A DNA stretch of 64,000 nucleotides, taken from contig NZ_BMMV01000002.1 in the NCBI RefSeq assembly GCF_014646115.1, positions 62,001-126,000 of the forward strand, written 5' to 3'. The stretch comes from Streptomyces camponoticapitis (GTDB lineage Bacteria > Actinomycetota > Actinomycetes > Streptomycetales > Streptomycetaceae). The notes beneath the pieces were generated by a model, which searched no databases, had not been told where the DNA came from, and saw only the letters and a program-made list of their open reading frames with translations. The position numbers and the translations under genes are program-made. Below, piece after piece: positions 1 to 8,631 of this stretch (its first letter is position 1; each line of letters begins with the position of its first letter).

Positions 1-234
1 CTCGCGGACGAGCCGGGCTTCGAGCGATCCCGGCACCGCGTCGAAACCGGTGTGCAGGATGGCCGTGTTGGCCTTCGACGTACCGTCGCCGACATCCCCG
101 GAGGCCTCGACCAGGGCGGTACGCAGCGGGTAGCGGGCCAGCTCGCGGGCGATCGCCGTGCCGACGACCCCGGCGCCCACGACCACCACGTCGTACACCT
201 CGTCCGGCAGCGGCCCGGACATGGTGACGGTCAT
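1..234 (-). CDS. FAD-dependent oxidoreductase, glycerol-3-phosphate dehydrogenase-like (5' part only)
   Basis: Only the first 78 codons are in the window; the gene runs off the left edge. The N-terminus holds a dinucleotide-binding Rossmann motif (VVVVGAGVVGTAIARELARY, about residues 16-35) followed by the DGTSKANTAILHTGFD stretch typical of the DAO/GlpA-GlpD superfamily, where a reduced substrate such as glycerol-3-phosphate is oxidised with FAD. The ATG at 234 overlaps the stop of the upstream FGGY kinase by four bases (ATGA), so the two are translationally coupled. The pairing of kinase and FAD dehydrogenase supports polyol or glycerol catabolism. A second in-frame ATG lies four codons downstream (222). 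L-2-hydroxyglutarate oxidase-like function cannot be excluded from this fragment. Confidence 0.75.
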   Translation of the reverse strand, partial: MTVTMSGPLPDEVYDVVVVGAGVVGTAIARELARYPLRTALVEASGDVGDGTSKANTAILHTGFDAVPGSLEARLVRE

Positions 235-1769
235 GGCGTGACCGTACCGGCGCCGGTGTTCGCGAGCGCGGCGGCCGGCTGTCCGGCGGATGGCGTGCGG
301 GCGACGATCGCCGCCACCTCCGTACGGAAGACGCCCAGCCGCTCGGCCGCCTCGGCCGGCCCGATCCTCGGCTCGAAGACCTTCTCGGGCCGCCACCGGG
401 GCGCGGCCCGCTCCACGCTCATGCCGGGGTCGAGCCCGATCCGGGCGACGGCACCGACCCCCAGCGCGGTGGCATCGGGCAACGGGGAGACCTCGACGGG
501 CAGTTGCAGCAGATCCGCCTGTGTCTGCATCAGCAGCTCCGACCGGGTCAGCCCGCCGTCGACCCGCAGCGACTCCAGGGCGATGCCGGTGTCCTCGGCC
601 ACCGCGTCCGCCAGCCCCACGACCTGAGCCGCGATGCCCTCGCACAGCGCCCGCACCAGATGCCCGGGGCCGGTCTCCAGGCTGAGCCCGGTCATCGACC
701 CCTTCACATCGCCGCGCCACCACGGCGCGGCGAGCCCGGCGAGCGACGGTACGAAGGTCACGCCCCCGCTGTCGGCGACGGACGAGCCCACCCGGTCGAG
801 GTCCTCGGCGCCGGAGATCACGCCGAGATCGCTCAGCCACCGCACGGCCGACGCAGCCGTGTAGACCTGTCCGTCCAGGCAGTAGCTGCTCCGGCCGCCG
901 AGCCGCCAGGCCACACAGCCGACCAGACCGGTGCGGCTGCGCAGCGGGCGCGCCCCGGTCCCCGCGAGGAGGAACGCCCCCGTGCCGTAGGTGCACTTGG
1001 CCGTGCCCGGCTCGGTCACCCGCTGGGCGAGCAGCGCGGCCTGCTGGTCGACCAGCAGGCCCGTCAGCGGGATCGGGTCCCCGAATGCGGTCGTGACGCC
1101 GAACTGTCCCGCCGAGTCGACGACGTGGGGCAGGCGCTCGTCGCTCATCCCGAAGACGCCCAGCGCGGCGGGGGACCACTCGGTGGTGTCGAGGTCGAGC
1201 AGCTGCGTGCGCCCCGCCGTCGCCGCGTCGGTGACGAACTCCCCGGTCAGCCGGTGGACGAGCCAGGAGTCGGAGGTGGTGACGACGCCCTCGCGGGTCA
1301 GGCTCCGCCGGATCCACGCCATCTTGGGCGCGGCGAAGTACGGCTCCAGCGGCAGCCCCGTCAGCTCTCTCAGCATGTCGGCGTGCGGGGCGAGTTCGGC
1401 ACAGACCGAGGCGGCGCGCCGGTCCTGCCACACGATCGCGTCGGTGAGCGGCGCGCCGGTGTCCGGATCCCAGGCGAGCACGGTCTCGCCCTGGTTGGCC
1501 AGCCCGACCGCCGCGACGGGTTCGCCGGCGTCGGCGAGCGCCCGGCGTCCCGCGTCGACGACCGAGGAGAGCAGCAGGGCGGGATCGGCCTCGACCACTC
1601 CGCCGGACGCGTAGCGGGGAGGCGCAGGCGCCGTACCGCTGCCGATCACCCCGCGCTCCGGGCAGATCACCAGGGCTTTGGTGGACGAGGTGCCCTGGTC
1701 GACGGCGAGAACCGGTCGCGAGGCCGGGTCCACGGCGATGCTGCCGGGGGAGTGCTGAGCAGGCGGCAT
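231..1769 (-). CDS. FGGY-family carbohydrate kinase, glycerol kinase-like
   Basis: A 512-residue sugar kinase of the usual FGGY length. The N-terminal phosphate loop DQGTSSTKAL (about residues 24-33), the GLANQGETVLAWD and DAIVWQDRRA segments, the GTGAFLLAGTG adenosine-side motif and the C-terminal VDGGLTRSELLMQ signature with PDATALGVG are all present, so the actin-like ATPase fold looks intact. Glycerol kinase is the best guess because the coupled downstream gene is a glycerol-3-phosphate-dehydrogenase-like flavoprotein, but the substrate could be another polyol. Upstream of the ATG at 1769 is a GAAGAG ribosome site. The gene is divergent from the gene at 2044, and the 274-base gap should hold both promoters. 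Confidence 0.85.
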   Translation of the reverse strand: MPPAQHSPGSIAVDPASRPVLAVDQGTSSTKALVICPERGVIGSGTAPAPPRYASGGVVEADPALLLSSVVDAGRRALADAGEPVAAVGLANQGETVLAWDPDTGAPLTDAIVWQDRRAASVCAELAPHADMLRELTGLPLEPYFAAPKMAWIRRSLTREGVVTTSDSWLVHRLTGEFVTDAATAGRTQLLDLDTTEWSPAALGVFGMSDERLPHVVDSAGQFGVTTAFGDPIPLTGLLVDQQAALLAQRVTEPGTAKCTYGTGAFLLAGTGARPLRSRTGLVGCVAWRLGGRSSYCLDGQVYTAASAVRWLSDLGVISGAEDLDRVGSSVADSGGVTFVPSLAGLAAPWWRGDVKGSMTGLSLETGPGHLVRALCEGIAAQVVGLADAVAEDTGIALESLRVDGGLTRSELLMQTQADLLQLPVEVSPLPDATALGVGAVARIGLDPGMSVERAAPRWRPEKVFEPRIGPAEAAERLGVFRTEVAAIVARTPSAGQPAAALANTGAGTVTP

Positions 1770-2043
1770 GTCACGCTCTTCGGTCGGAGTGCGGTGATCG
1801 TCCGATCACTGAGCGAAAGGGTGATGCAGCCCGCCCGACACGTCAAGGTCACGACATGCACTCAGGGTTGCCTAAGATCAGCAAAGTGTTCCTGGGGCCC
1901 TTGCGTTGGCACCTACACTGATCGCCGAATAACAGCGGAGTAAGTATCACTGAGTAGGGAGATTCTCAAGTGCCCTGATGGCACAGGGGATTCGAACTGC
2001 ACCGGAAAGAGGCGGAGTTGCGGGAGAACCGGGCGGAGGGTAC
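1770..2043. promoter_or_regulatory. Divergent intergenic region
   Basis: This gap of 274 bases separates the FGGY kinase (minus) from the conserved unknown gene (plus) and must carry both promoters. I see a possible -35/-10 pair for the plus gene (ttggca near 1905 and aataac near 1927, 16-base spacing), a small hairpin gtgcc-ctgat-ggcac at 1970-1984, and a tRNA T-arm-like ttcgaa sequence near 1991 without a tRNA around it. None of these is strong. Confidence 0.3.
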
Positions 2044-3042
2044 GTGAGCGATCGCTTTCGTCCGCTCTATCACCCAGCGGGCCACGACAGCGAACTCCGG
2101 GCGGCCGTACAGGAATTGAGAACCGGCCGCTGGCTGTCGATGCGTGAGCTGCTCGCCGGGACGCGTGGCTGGGCCCTGTGGACCCAGCGTACGCAGGTGC
2201 TCGCCACCGTCGCCGCGGGCTCGGACACCGTCCACACCTGGCTGGCCGAGGAGCCGGACAACACGGCCGCCGTCGTCATGCGGACGCGGGTGACCGTGGA
2301 GCGCGCCCTGCGCGCGCACCGCGAGGGACACGCGCGGACCACCGATCTGTGGCGGCAGGCGTGGGAGGCGTGCGACAGCACCGCGCGGCTCGTGCCGGCC
2401 GACCCCGTCCCATGGGTCTGTCTGCTCGCCCTGGCCCAACTCGACAGCAGACAGCGGATGGAGGAGAACCGGCTGGCACCCCCGGGGCCGATGCTCTTCC
2501 CCGGCCCCTGGGCGCTGCTCGCCGAGGCGGACAAGCGTGACCCGGGCAACCGCGAGGCGTACCACCGGATGCTTCAGTTCGTGTACGCGCGCCGGGCCGA
2601 CGGCTCGCTGTCCGAGGCCGTCAACTTCGTCCAGTGGGCGGCCTCGTCCGCGCCCGAGGGGTCGGCGCTCCAGGCCCTCCCGCTCTTCGTACGGGTGGAG
2701 CGGTACCGCCGGGAGGGCGGCAACGAGAAGGCGCTGGACCTGCACTGGGTCACCGAGGACGCCACCCGGGACGCGCTGCGGGCCCTGCACATCTGGTTCG
2801 ACCGATCGGTGCCCACCGAGAACTCGCTGCTGGACCTGAACTATCTGGCGCACGCCCTCTGGGGTTCGCTCCAACTGTCCGAGGCCGCGAGGGTTTTCGA
2901 GGCACTGGGGCCGTACTACACGCCCGTGCCCTGGGCCTACCGGGCCCGCGGCCCGGACGACTCCGCACAGGCCGAGGAGGTGTTCGCCCGCGCCCGCGCC
3001 CGATGCTTCGCCGCCGACCGTGAACGGAAAACGGATTCCTAG
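2044..3042 (+). CDS. Conserved actinomycete protein of unknown function, helical/TPR-like
   Basis: A 332-residue soluble protein with no signal peptide or membrane segment. It is rich in Ala, Leu, Arg and Trp with regularly spaced helices (for example WVCLLALAQLDSRQ and LNYLAHALWGSLQLSEAARV), which looks like a TPR or related alpha-solenoid fold. I do not recognise catalytic motifs. The GTG at 2044 is preferred because GGAGGG (2035-2040) sits three bases upstream; an in-frame ATG at 1978 lacks a ribosome site. It stands alone, 98 bases before the APC permease on the same strand. Confidence 0.7.
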   Translation: MSDRFRPLYHPAGHDSELRAAVQELRTGRWLSMRELLAGTRGWALWTQRTQVLATVAAGSDTVHTWLAEEPDNTAAVVMRTRVTVERALRAHREGHARTTDLWRQAWEACDSTARLVPADPVPWVCLLALAQLDSRQRMEENRLAPPGPMLFPGPWALLAEADKRDPGNREAYHRMLQFVYARRADGSLSEAVNFVQWAASSAPEGSALQALPLFVRVERYRREGGNEKALDLHWVTEDATRDALRALHIWFDRSVPTENSLLDLNYLAHALWGSLQLSEAARVFEALGPYYTPVPWAYRARGPDDSAQAEEVFARARARCFAADRERKTDS

Positions 3043-3140
3043 ACCCACCACTCCTCACACCGGTTCCGGCCCCGGCCCCGCGAGGTCCCCACCGCACATC
3101 CCCCACTCTCCTTGATTTCTCCGTACCCGGAGGTACTGCC

Positions 3141-4664
3141 ATGTCCGTCTCTCCACCGGCCTGGTCGAAGTCGGAACCCGTTCCGCAGCGGGACGAGGAA
3201 GAACGGCTGAGGGAACTCGGTTATCAGCCCGTCCTCGCCCGCAGGATGGGCGGTTTCGGGAATTTCGCCATCAGCTTCTCGGTGATCTCGATCCTGTCGG
3301 GATGCATGACCCTGTACGGCTTCGGCCTCATCACCGGCGGGCCGGCCGTGATGCTGTGGGGCTGGGTGGGTGTCGGTCTCTTCGTCCTCTGCATAGGCAT
3401 GGCGCTGGCGGAGGTGACCAGCGCCTATCCCACGTCGGGTGCGCTCTACTACATGGCCGACCGGCTCGGCGGACGCAAGTGGGGCTGGTACACCGGCTGG
3501 CTGAACCTGCTCGGGCTGCTGGGCGCGATCGCCGGAATCGACTACGGCGCCGCCCTGTTCACCGGCGCGTTTCTCAACCTCCAGTTCGGCTTCGAGGCCA
3601 CGCCCGGCTGGACCATGATCATATTCATCTGCATCCTGCTGCTGCACGCGACGCTGAATCTCTTCGGCGTCCGGCTGGTCAGCGTGCTCAACTCGATCAG
3701 CGTCTGGTGGCACCTCGGCGGTGTGGCGCTGATCGTCGGTATTCTCGCCGTCGTCCCCAAGAATCACCAGTCGCCCGAATTCGTCTTCACGCAATTCGTC
3801 AACGAGACCGGCTGGCAGAACCCGATCTATGTCGCCGCCATCGGTCTGCTGCTCGCCCAGTACACCTTCTGCGGCTACGACGCGTCGGCCCATCTCTCCG
3901 AGGAGACGTCCAACGCCTCCGTCTCCGCCGCGCGCGGCATCGTGCGCGCCATCTGGGTCTCCTGGATCGCCGGCTTCGCGCTCCTCGCCGGTCTGACCTT
4001 CGCCATCCAGAACTACGCGGACACGAGCGGCGCCGCCGTGCCCCCCGCGCAGATCTTCATCGACGTCCTCGGCACCAACGGCGCCAGCGCTCTCCTGCTT
4101 GTCGTGATCATGGCGCAGCTCTTCTGCGGCAACGCGGAAGTGGCCGCGGCCAGCCGCATGGTGTTCGCCTTCAGCCGTGACAACGCCCTCCCCGGATCCG
4201 CCCTGTGGCGCCGCGTCAGCAGCCGTACACAGACCCCGGTGCCCGCGGTGTGGCTGTCGGTCGGCTTCGCGTGCGTGCTCGCCCTGCCCTCGCTGTACTC
4301 ACCGACCGCGTACGGCGCCGTGACGGCGATCAACGTCATCGGCATCACGCCCGCCTACGCGATCCCGATCTACCTGAAGCTGCGCGCCGGCGACCGCTTC
4401 CAGCCCGGCCCCTGGACGCTCGGCCGGTGGAGCAAGCCCATCGGCTGGACAGCCGTCACCTGGGTCGTGATCGTCACGGTGATCTTCTGCCTGCCCCAGA
4501 AGAACCCGGTCACCACGGACACCATGAACTACGCGGTGGTCGCGCTGGCCGTCGTGCTGGCGCTGGCCACGGCCTGGTGGTACGCGGCGCGGGGCTCGTA
4601 CAGCACCCCGCAGTCGTACGGCAGCGCGCGCGAGGAGTCGGAGATCTCCGAGGGAATCGTGTAG
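3141..4664 (+). CDS. APC-family amino acid permease
   Basis: A 507-residue membrane protein with about 12 hydrophobic segments. After a charged cytoplasmic N-terminus (about 35 residues) the first helix carries GGFGNFAISFSVISILSG, then AYPTSGALYYMADRLGG and the EETSNAS signature near mid-protein, all usual for amino acid/choline/GABA-type APC transporters that import substrate with protons. Length fits the family. The ATG at 3141 has CGGAGG upstream (about 3128-3133). A strong hairpin just downstream separates it from the convergent chitosanase-like gene. The substrate cannot be told; GABA or another amine is plausible from family resemblance only. Confidence 0.88.
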   Translation: MSVSPPAWSKSEPVPQRDEEERLRELGYQPVLARRMGGFGNFAISFSVISILSGCMTLYGFGLITGGPAVMLWGWVGVGLFVLCIGMALAEVTSAYPTSGALYYMADRLGGRKWGWYTGWLNLLGLLGAIAGIDYGAALFTGAFLNLQFGFEATPGWTMIIFICILLLHATLNLFGVRLVSVLNSISVWWHLGGVALIVGILAVVPKNHQSPEFVFTQFVNETGWQNPIYVAAIGLLLAQYTFCGYDASAHLSEETSNASVSAARGIVRAIWVSWIAGFALLAGLTFAIQNYADTSGAAVPPAQIFIDVLGTNGASALLLVVIMAQLFCGNAEVAAASRMVFAFSRDNALPGSALWRRVSSRTQTPVPAVWLSVGFACVLALPSLYSPTAYGAVTAINVIGITPAYAIPIYLKLRAGDRFQPGPWTLGRWSKPIGWTAVTWVVIVTVIFCLPQKNPVTTDTMNYAVVALAVVLALATAWWYAARGSYSTPQSYGSAREESEISEGIV

Positions 4665-4685
4665 ACCGGCGGGACGTGAAGGATC

Positions 4686-4735
4686 ACGTCCTCGGTACGG
4701 AGACGGCGCCGGCCTCCCCTCCGTACCGAGGACGT
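4686..4735. terminator. Bidirectional terminator, 17-bp perfect stem
   Basis: The arms 4686-4702 and 4719-4735 are perfect inverted repeats (acgtcctcggtacggag and its complement) with a 16-base loop, followed by ctttctc. It lies between the convergent APC permease and chitosanase-like genes, so it can end transcription from both sides. Confidence 0.85.
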
Positions 4736-4740
4736 CTTTC

Positions 4741-5499
4741 TCAGTTCTCCAGAAGGAACTTCCTGGCCAGCCGGCCGCCCAGCTCCACCGCCGCCGACCG
4801 GCTCTCGATCGGTGTGACCCGGGAGTCCTTGAACAGGATGTACGTCACTCCCGAGGGGGCACCGCCGCGCGAGGGGTCGGGGTCGATCCCGAGCGAGTGC
4901 GCCGCCGCGTACGACGCCTCCCCGACGATCCCCGCCGGTCCGGTGTCGCCCACCACCGCGTACTCCACCCGGTCCCTGTGGACGAGCGCCGCGACAGCGC
5001 CGCCCCGGATGCCGGACGAGGCGTGGTCCCAGATGGCGCTGGGCGCGGGCACCACGACGTACGGCAGCGTCTCGGCGTTGAGCGGTCTGCCGTCGGACCG
5101 GTGGAAGGCGGTCTCTCCGTGGAACCAGGGGTCGGTCCCCCTGTTGCAGCGCGCGGTGACCTGGCCGTCGCAGTCGATGTCCAGGTCGGCCTTCCAGAAG
5201 ACGGCGCCCTTCTTGCCGCACACAGGGATGTCGGCTGGCTTGTCCAGGTCCGTGCGGTAGCGGCCCTCGGAGACGGGCGCGCAGCCCTGGACCTTCGCCA
5301 GCAGGGCGCCGGCCGTGACCGAAACCTCCGGGCGGAGGGAGCTCCGGGCCGGCGGCGGGCCGGGGGCCCCGCTCCGCGGCGCGGGATGCGGCGGATGCGG
5401 GGTGTCGAGCGCCGCGGCGGGTCGCGCGCCGGGGGGCAGGGCCGAAGCGGCGAGCAGTACCGCGCCGGCGGCGGCGTACACGTGAGATCTGTGGAGCAC
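4741..5499 (-). CDS. Secreted glycoside hydrolase family 75 (chitosanase-like) protein
   Basis: A 252-residue exported protein. It starts with a Sec-type signal (VYAAAGAVLLAASALPPGA, then an Ala-rich cleavage region) and a short Pro-rich linker. The mature part has FWKADLDIDCDGQ, YVVVPAPS, AVAALVHRDR and YAVVGDTGPAGIVGEAS, which match the GH75 fungal-type chitosanase fold; the Asp pair in DLDIDCDG and the Glu in GEAS are the usual catalytic carboxylates. It should cut chitosan outside the cell. The GTG at 5499 has AAAGGGA at proper spacing; the reading frame stays open to 5616 but that extension has no ribosome site and would bury the signal peptide. Downstream is a strong bidirectional terminator. 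Confidence 0.8.
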   Translation of the reverse strand: MLHRSHVYAAAGAVLLAASALPPGARPAAALDTPHPPHPAPRSGAPGPPPARSSLRPEVSVTAGALLAKVQGCAPVSEGRYRTDLDKPADIPVCGKKGAVFWKADLDIDCDGQVTARCNRGTDPWFHGETAFHRSDGRPLNAETLPYVVVPAPSAIWDHASSGIRGGAVAALVHRDRVEYAVVGDTGPAGIVGEASYAAAHSLGIDPDPSRGGAPSGVTYILFKDSRVTPIESRSAAVELGGRLARKFLLEN

Positions 5500-5545
5500 G
5501 GGGACGTATCCCTTTCCGGACGCTTCTCTCGGCTGCGGGGCGTCC

Positions 5546-5569
5546 GGGCGTCCCGTCGTGGGGACGCCC
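5546..5569 (-). terminator. Terminator of the Nudix gene
   Basis: A perfect 9-bp stem (gggcgtccc at 5546-5554 and gggacgccc at 5561-5569) with a 6-base loop lies 70 bases past the Nudix stop codon and before the chitosanase-like start. Confidence 0.6.
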
Positions 5570-5639
5570 GGTTTCCCGGACCGCTGGATCCTCGCGCGGG
5601 CGGGCCGCTTCTCCAAGGCACCGGGCCGTGTCCCGCGGA

Positions 5640-6128
5640 TCAGGCCCCGTCGTCCACGCGGTCCGTCATGTGCACGGCCAGTCGGCCGAGGAAGATCCGC
5701 TGCCCCGACACCAGCAGCTCCACGGCCTCGTCCAGCGGGAACCAGTCCAGCCGGTCCAGCTCCGGGAACTCACGCTCCACGCCGGAGCCCCGCGGCCACT
5801 CCATGGTGAACGTGCCGGGTACGGCGAGGGAGGGATCGAAGTCCGCCTCGATCGCCCATACGGTGACCGTCTTGCCGCCCGACTGACGGATCTCGCCCAG
5901 TGGTACCCGGTGCCCGTCGGGCGCGGGGTACCCGACTTCCTCCTCGAACTCCCGGGCCGCCGCGTCCTCCGGCGTCTCGTCGGGACCGTACTCGCCCTTG
6001 GGGATCGACCACGCGGCCCGCGTGCGACCCGCCCAGAACGGGCCGCCCATGTGCCCGATGAGCACTTCGGTGCCGCCGGACTCCGTGATCCGGTAGAGCA
6101 GGAGTCCGGCGCTTCGCTTCCCTGACAT
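5640..6128 (-). CDS. Nudix hydrolase
   Basis: A 162-residue Nudix protein. The full Nudix box is present at about residues 43-65 (GEYGPDETPEDAAA then REFEEEVGY), which binds the metal and the nucleotide diphosphate, and the sequence before it (AWSIPKGEYG) is typical of MutT-like enzymes that cleave NDP-X compounds, often in house-cleaning of damaged nucleotides or Ap(n)A. The ATG at 6128 (MSGKRSAGLLLYR) starts the domain directly; longer upstream extension of the frame lacks family similarity. It is a single-gene unit with its own downstream hairpin. Confidence 0.85.
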   Translation of the reverse strand: MSGKRSAGLLLYRITESGGTEVLIGHMGGPFWAGRTRAAWSIPKGEYGPDETPEDAAAREFEEEVGYPAPDGHRVPLGEIRQSGGKTVTVWAIEADFDPSLAVPGTFTMEWPRGSGVEREFPELDRLDWFPLDEAVELLVSGQRIFLGRLAVHMTDRVDDGA

Positions 6129-6246
6129 CACGTCAGTCTGGGCGGGGTCGGACCGGGGCGCCATCGGGGGACGGCATATCGGGGGACGGGAGGTGGACCG
6201 GCGGAGTCGTATCGAAGGCAAAGGGGAGGTAATGGGAACGCAATGC

Positions 6247-6272
6247 GAGTCTCCACGCGTTACAGGGGGTAG
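6247..6272 (+). promoter_or_regulatory. Possible SigB-type stress promoter for the 49-residue protein
   Basis: The sequence gagt (6247-6250), a 16-base spacer and gggtag (6267-6272) fit the Streptomyces SigB-family consensus GNNT-N14-16-GGGTA. It lies 59 bases before the start codon of the small gene. The motif is short and could arise by chance. Confidence 0.35.
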
Positions 6273-6330
6273 ACGTAGTCCGAGGCCCTGCAACGGGGCC
6301 GTCGGTGTCATCGAAAGCGCAGGAGACGGC

Positions 6331-6480
6331 ATGCCCGGAATCATCGATCGCATCAAGGCCTTCACCCGCAGCCCGCAGGGGCGGCGCGTGATCGGTCAGG
6401 CGCGCGCGGCCTCGTCGGACCCGAGGAAGCGCGCGCAGGCCCGCCGCCTTCTCGGCAAGCTCCGTGGCGGCAGGCACTGA
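6331..6480 (+). CDS. Small basic conserved protein (49 residues)
   Basis: This short gene encodes a 49-residue very basic protein (MPGIIDRIKAFTRSPQGRR... ending LLGKLRGGRH) with 14 Arg/Lys residues and no hydrophobic segment. The ATG at 6331 has AGGAGA at 6321-6326. Small Arg-rich proteins starting with a DRIKAFTRSPQG-type sequence occur in streptomycetes and often stay uncharacterised; I infer a nucleic-acid or membrane-surface role only from charge. A SigB-like promoter upstream suggests stress induction. Confidence 0.65.
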   Translation: MPGIIDRIKAFTRSPQGRRVIGQARAASSDPRKRAQARRLLGKLRGGRH

Positions 6481-6511
6481 CCCGGCACAGACCGCTGTGG
6501 GACCCGCGCAC

Positions 6512-6547
6512 GGCAGTGCCCGGCCTCTGGGGAGGCCGGGCACTGCC
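6512..6547. terminator. Bidirectional terminator, 16-bp stem
   Basis: The arms 6512-6527 and 6532-6547 are perfect inverted repeats around a four-base loop, between the small plus-strand gene and the convergent beta-helix gene. Confidence 0.85.
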
Positions 6548-6588
6548 CGGGGACGCGGCCGGTCCGGCGCGTCAGGTCGGTTGTCGGG

Positions 6589-8376
<1,788 letters not shown>

Positions 8377-8438
8377 GGGCATCTCTCCTGAGTCGTGAAC
8401 GGTGGGGGGAACACCCGGGGAGCACTCCACGAATCACG

Positions 8439-8452
8439 AGAGAGCGCTCTCT
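8439..8452. promoter_or_regulatory. LacI-family-type operator palindrome
   Basis: agagagcgctctct is a perfect 14-bp palindrome 63 bases upstream of the beta-helix gene. A central GCGC inside GAG..CTC arms is the usual form of LacI/GalR-family operators in Streptomyces (for example CebR-like sites). No LacI regulator is encoded in the window, so the regulator must lie elsewhere. Confidence 0.6.
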
Positions 8453-8541
8453 GGATGCACGGCTGATGCTGCTCCGCTGTTTCGTACACGTCAAGAGTTG
8501 TGAACAGATGGGCCGTCACGGGTTGCGTTGCGGACAACTAG

Positions 8542-8576
8542 TGACCGCCGGCGCCGAGTTGCGGCGCCGGCGGTCA
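8542..8576 (-). terminator. Terminator of the GH127 gene
   Basis: A perfect 14-bp stem (8542-8555 with 8563-8576) and 7-base loop lies 56 bases beyond the GH127 stop codon on the minus strand. Confidence 0.8.
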
Positions 8577-8631
8577 GGGGCCCCGGTCACCCGGCCGGAG
8601 GGGCCCCGGCTCGGATCAGCTGCCACTCGGC

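Noticed and set aside
12..627. Plus-strand frames over the FGGY kinase and dehydrogenase
   Set aside because: Shadow frames without ribosome sites or family motifs.
1985..2003. T-arm-like sequence (minus strand, ttcgaatccc) resembling the end of a tRNA or an attachment site
   Set aside because: No acceptor, D or anticodon arms can be found next to it, so it is not a tRNA. An old integration remnant is possible but unsupported.
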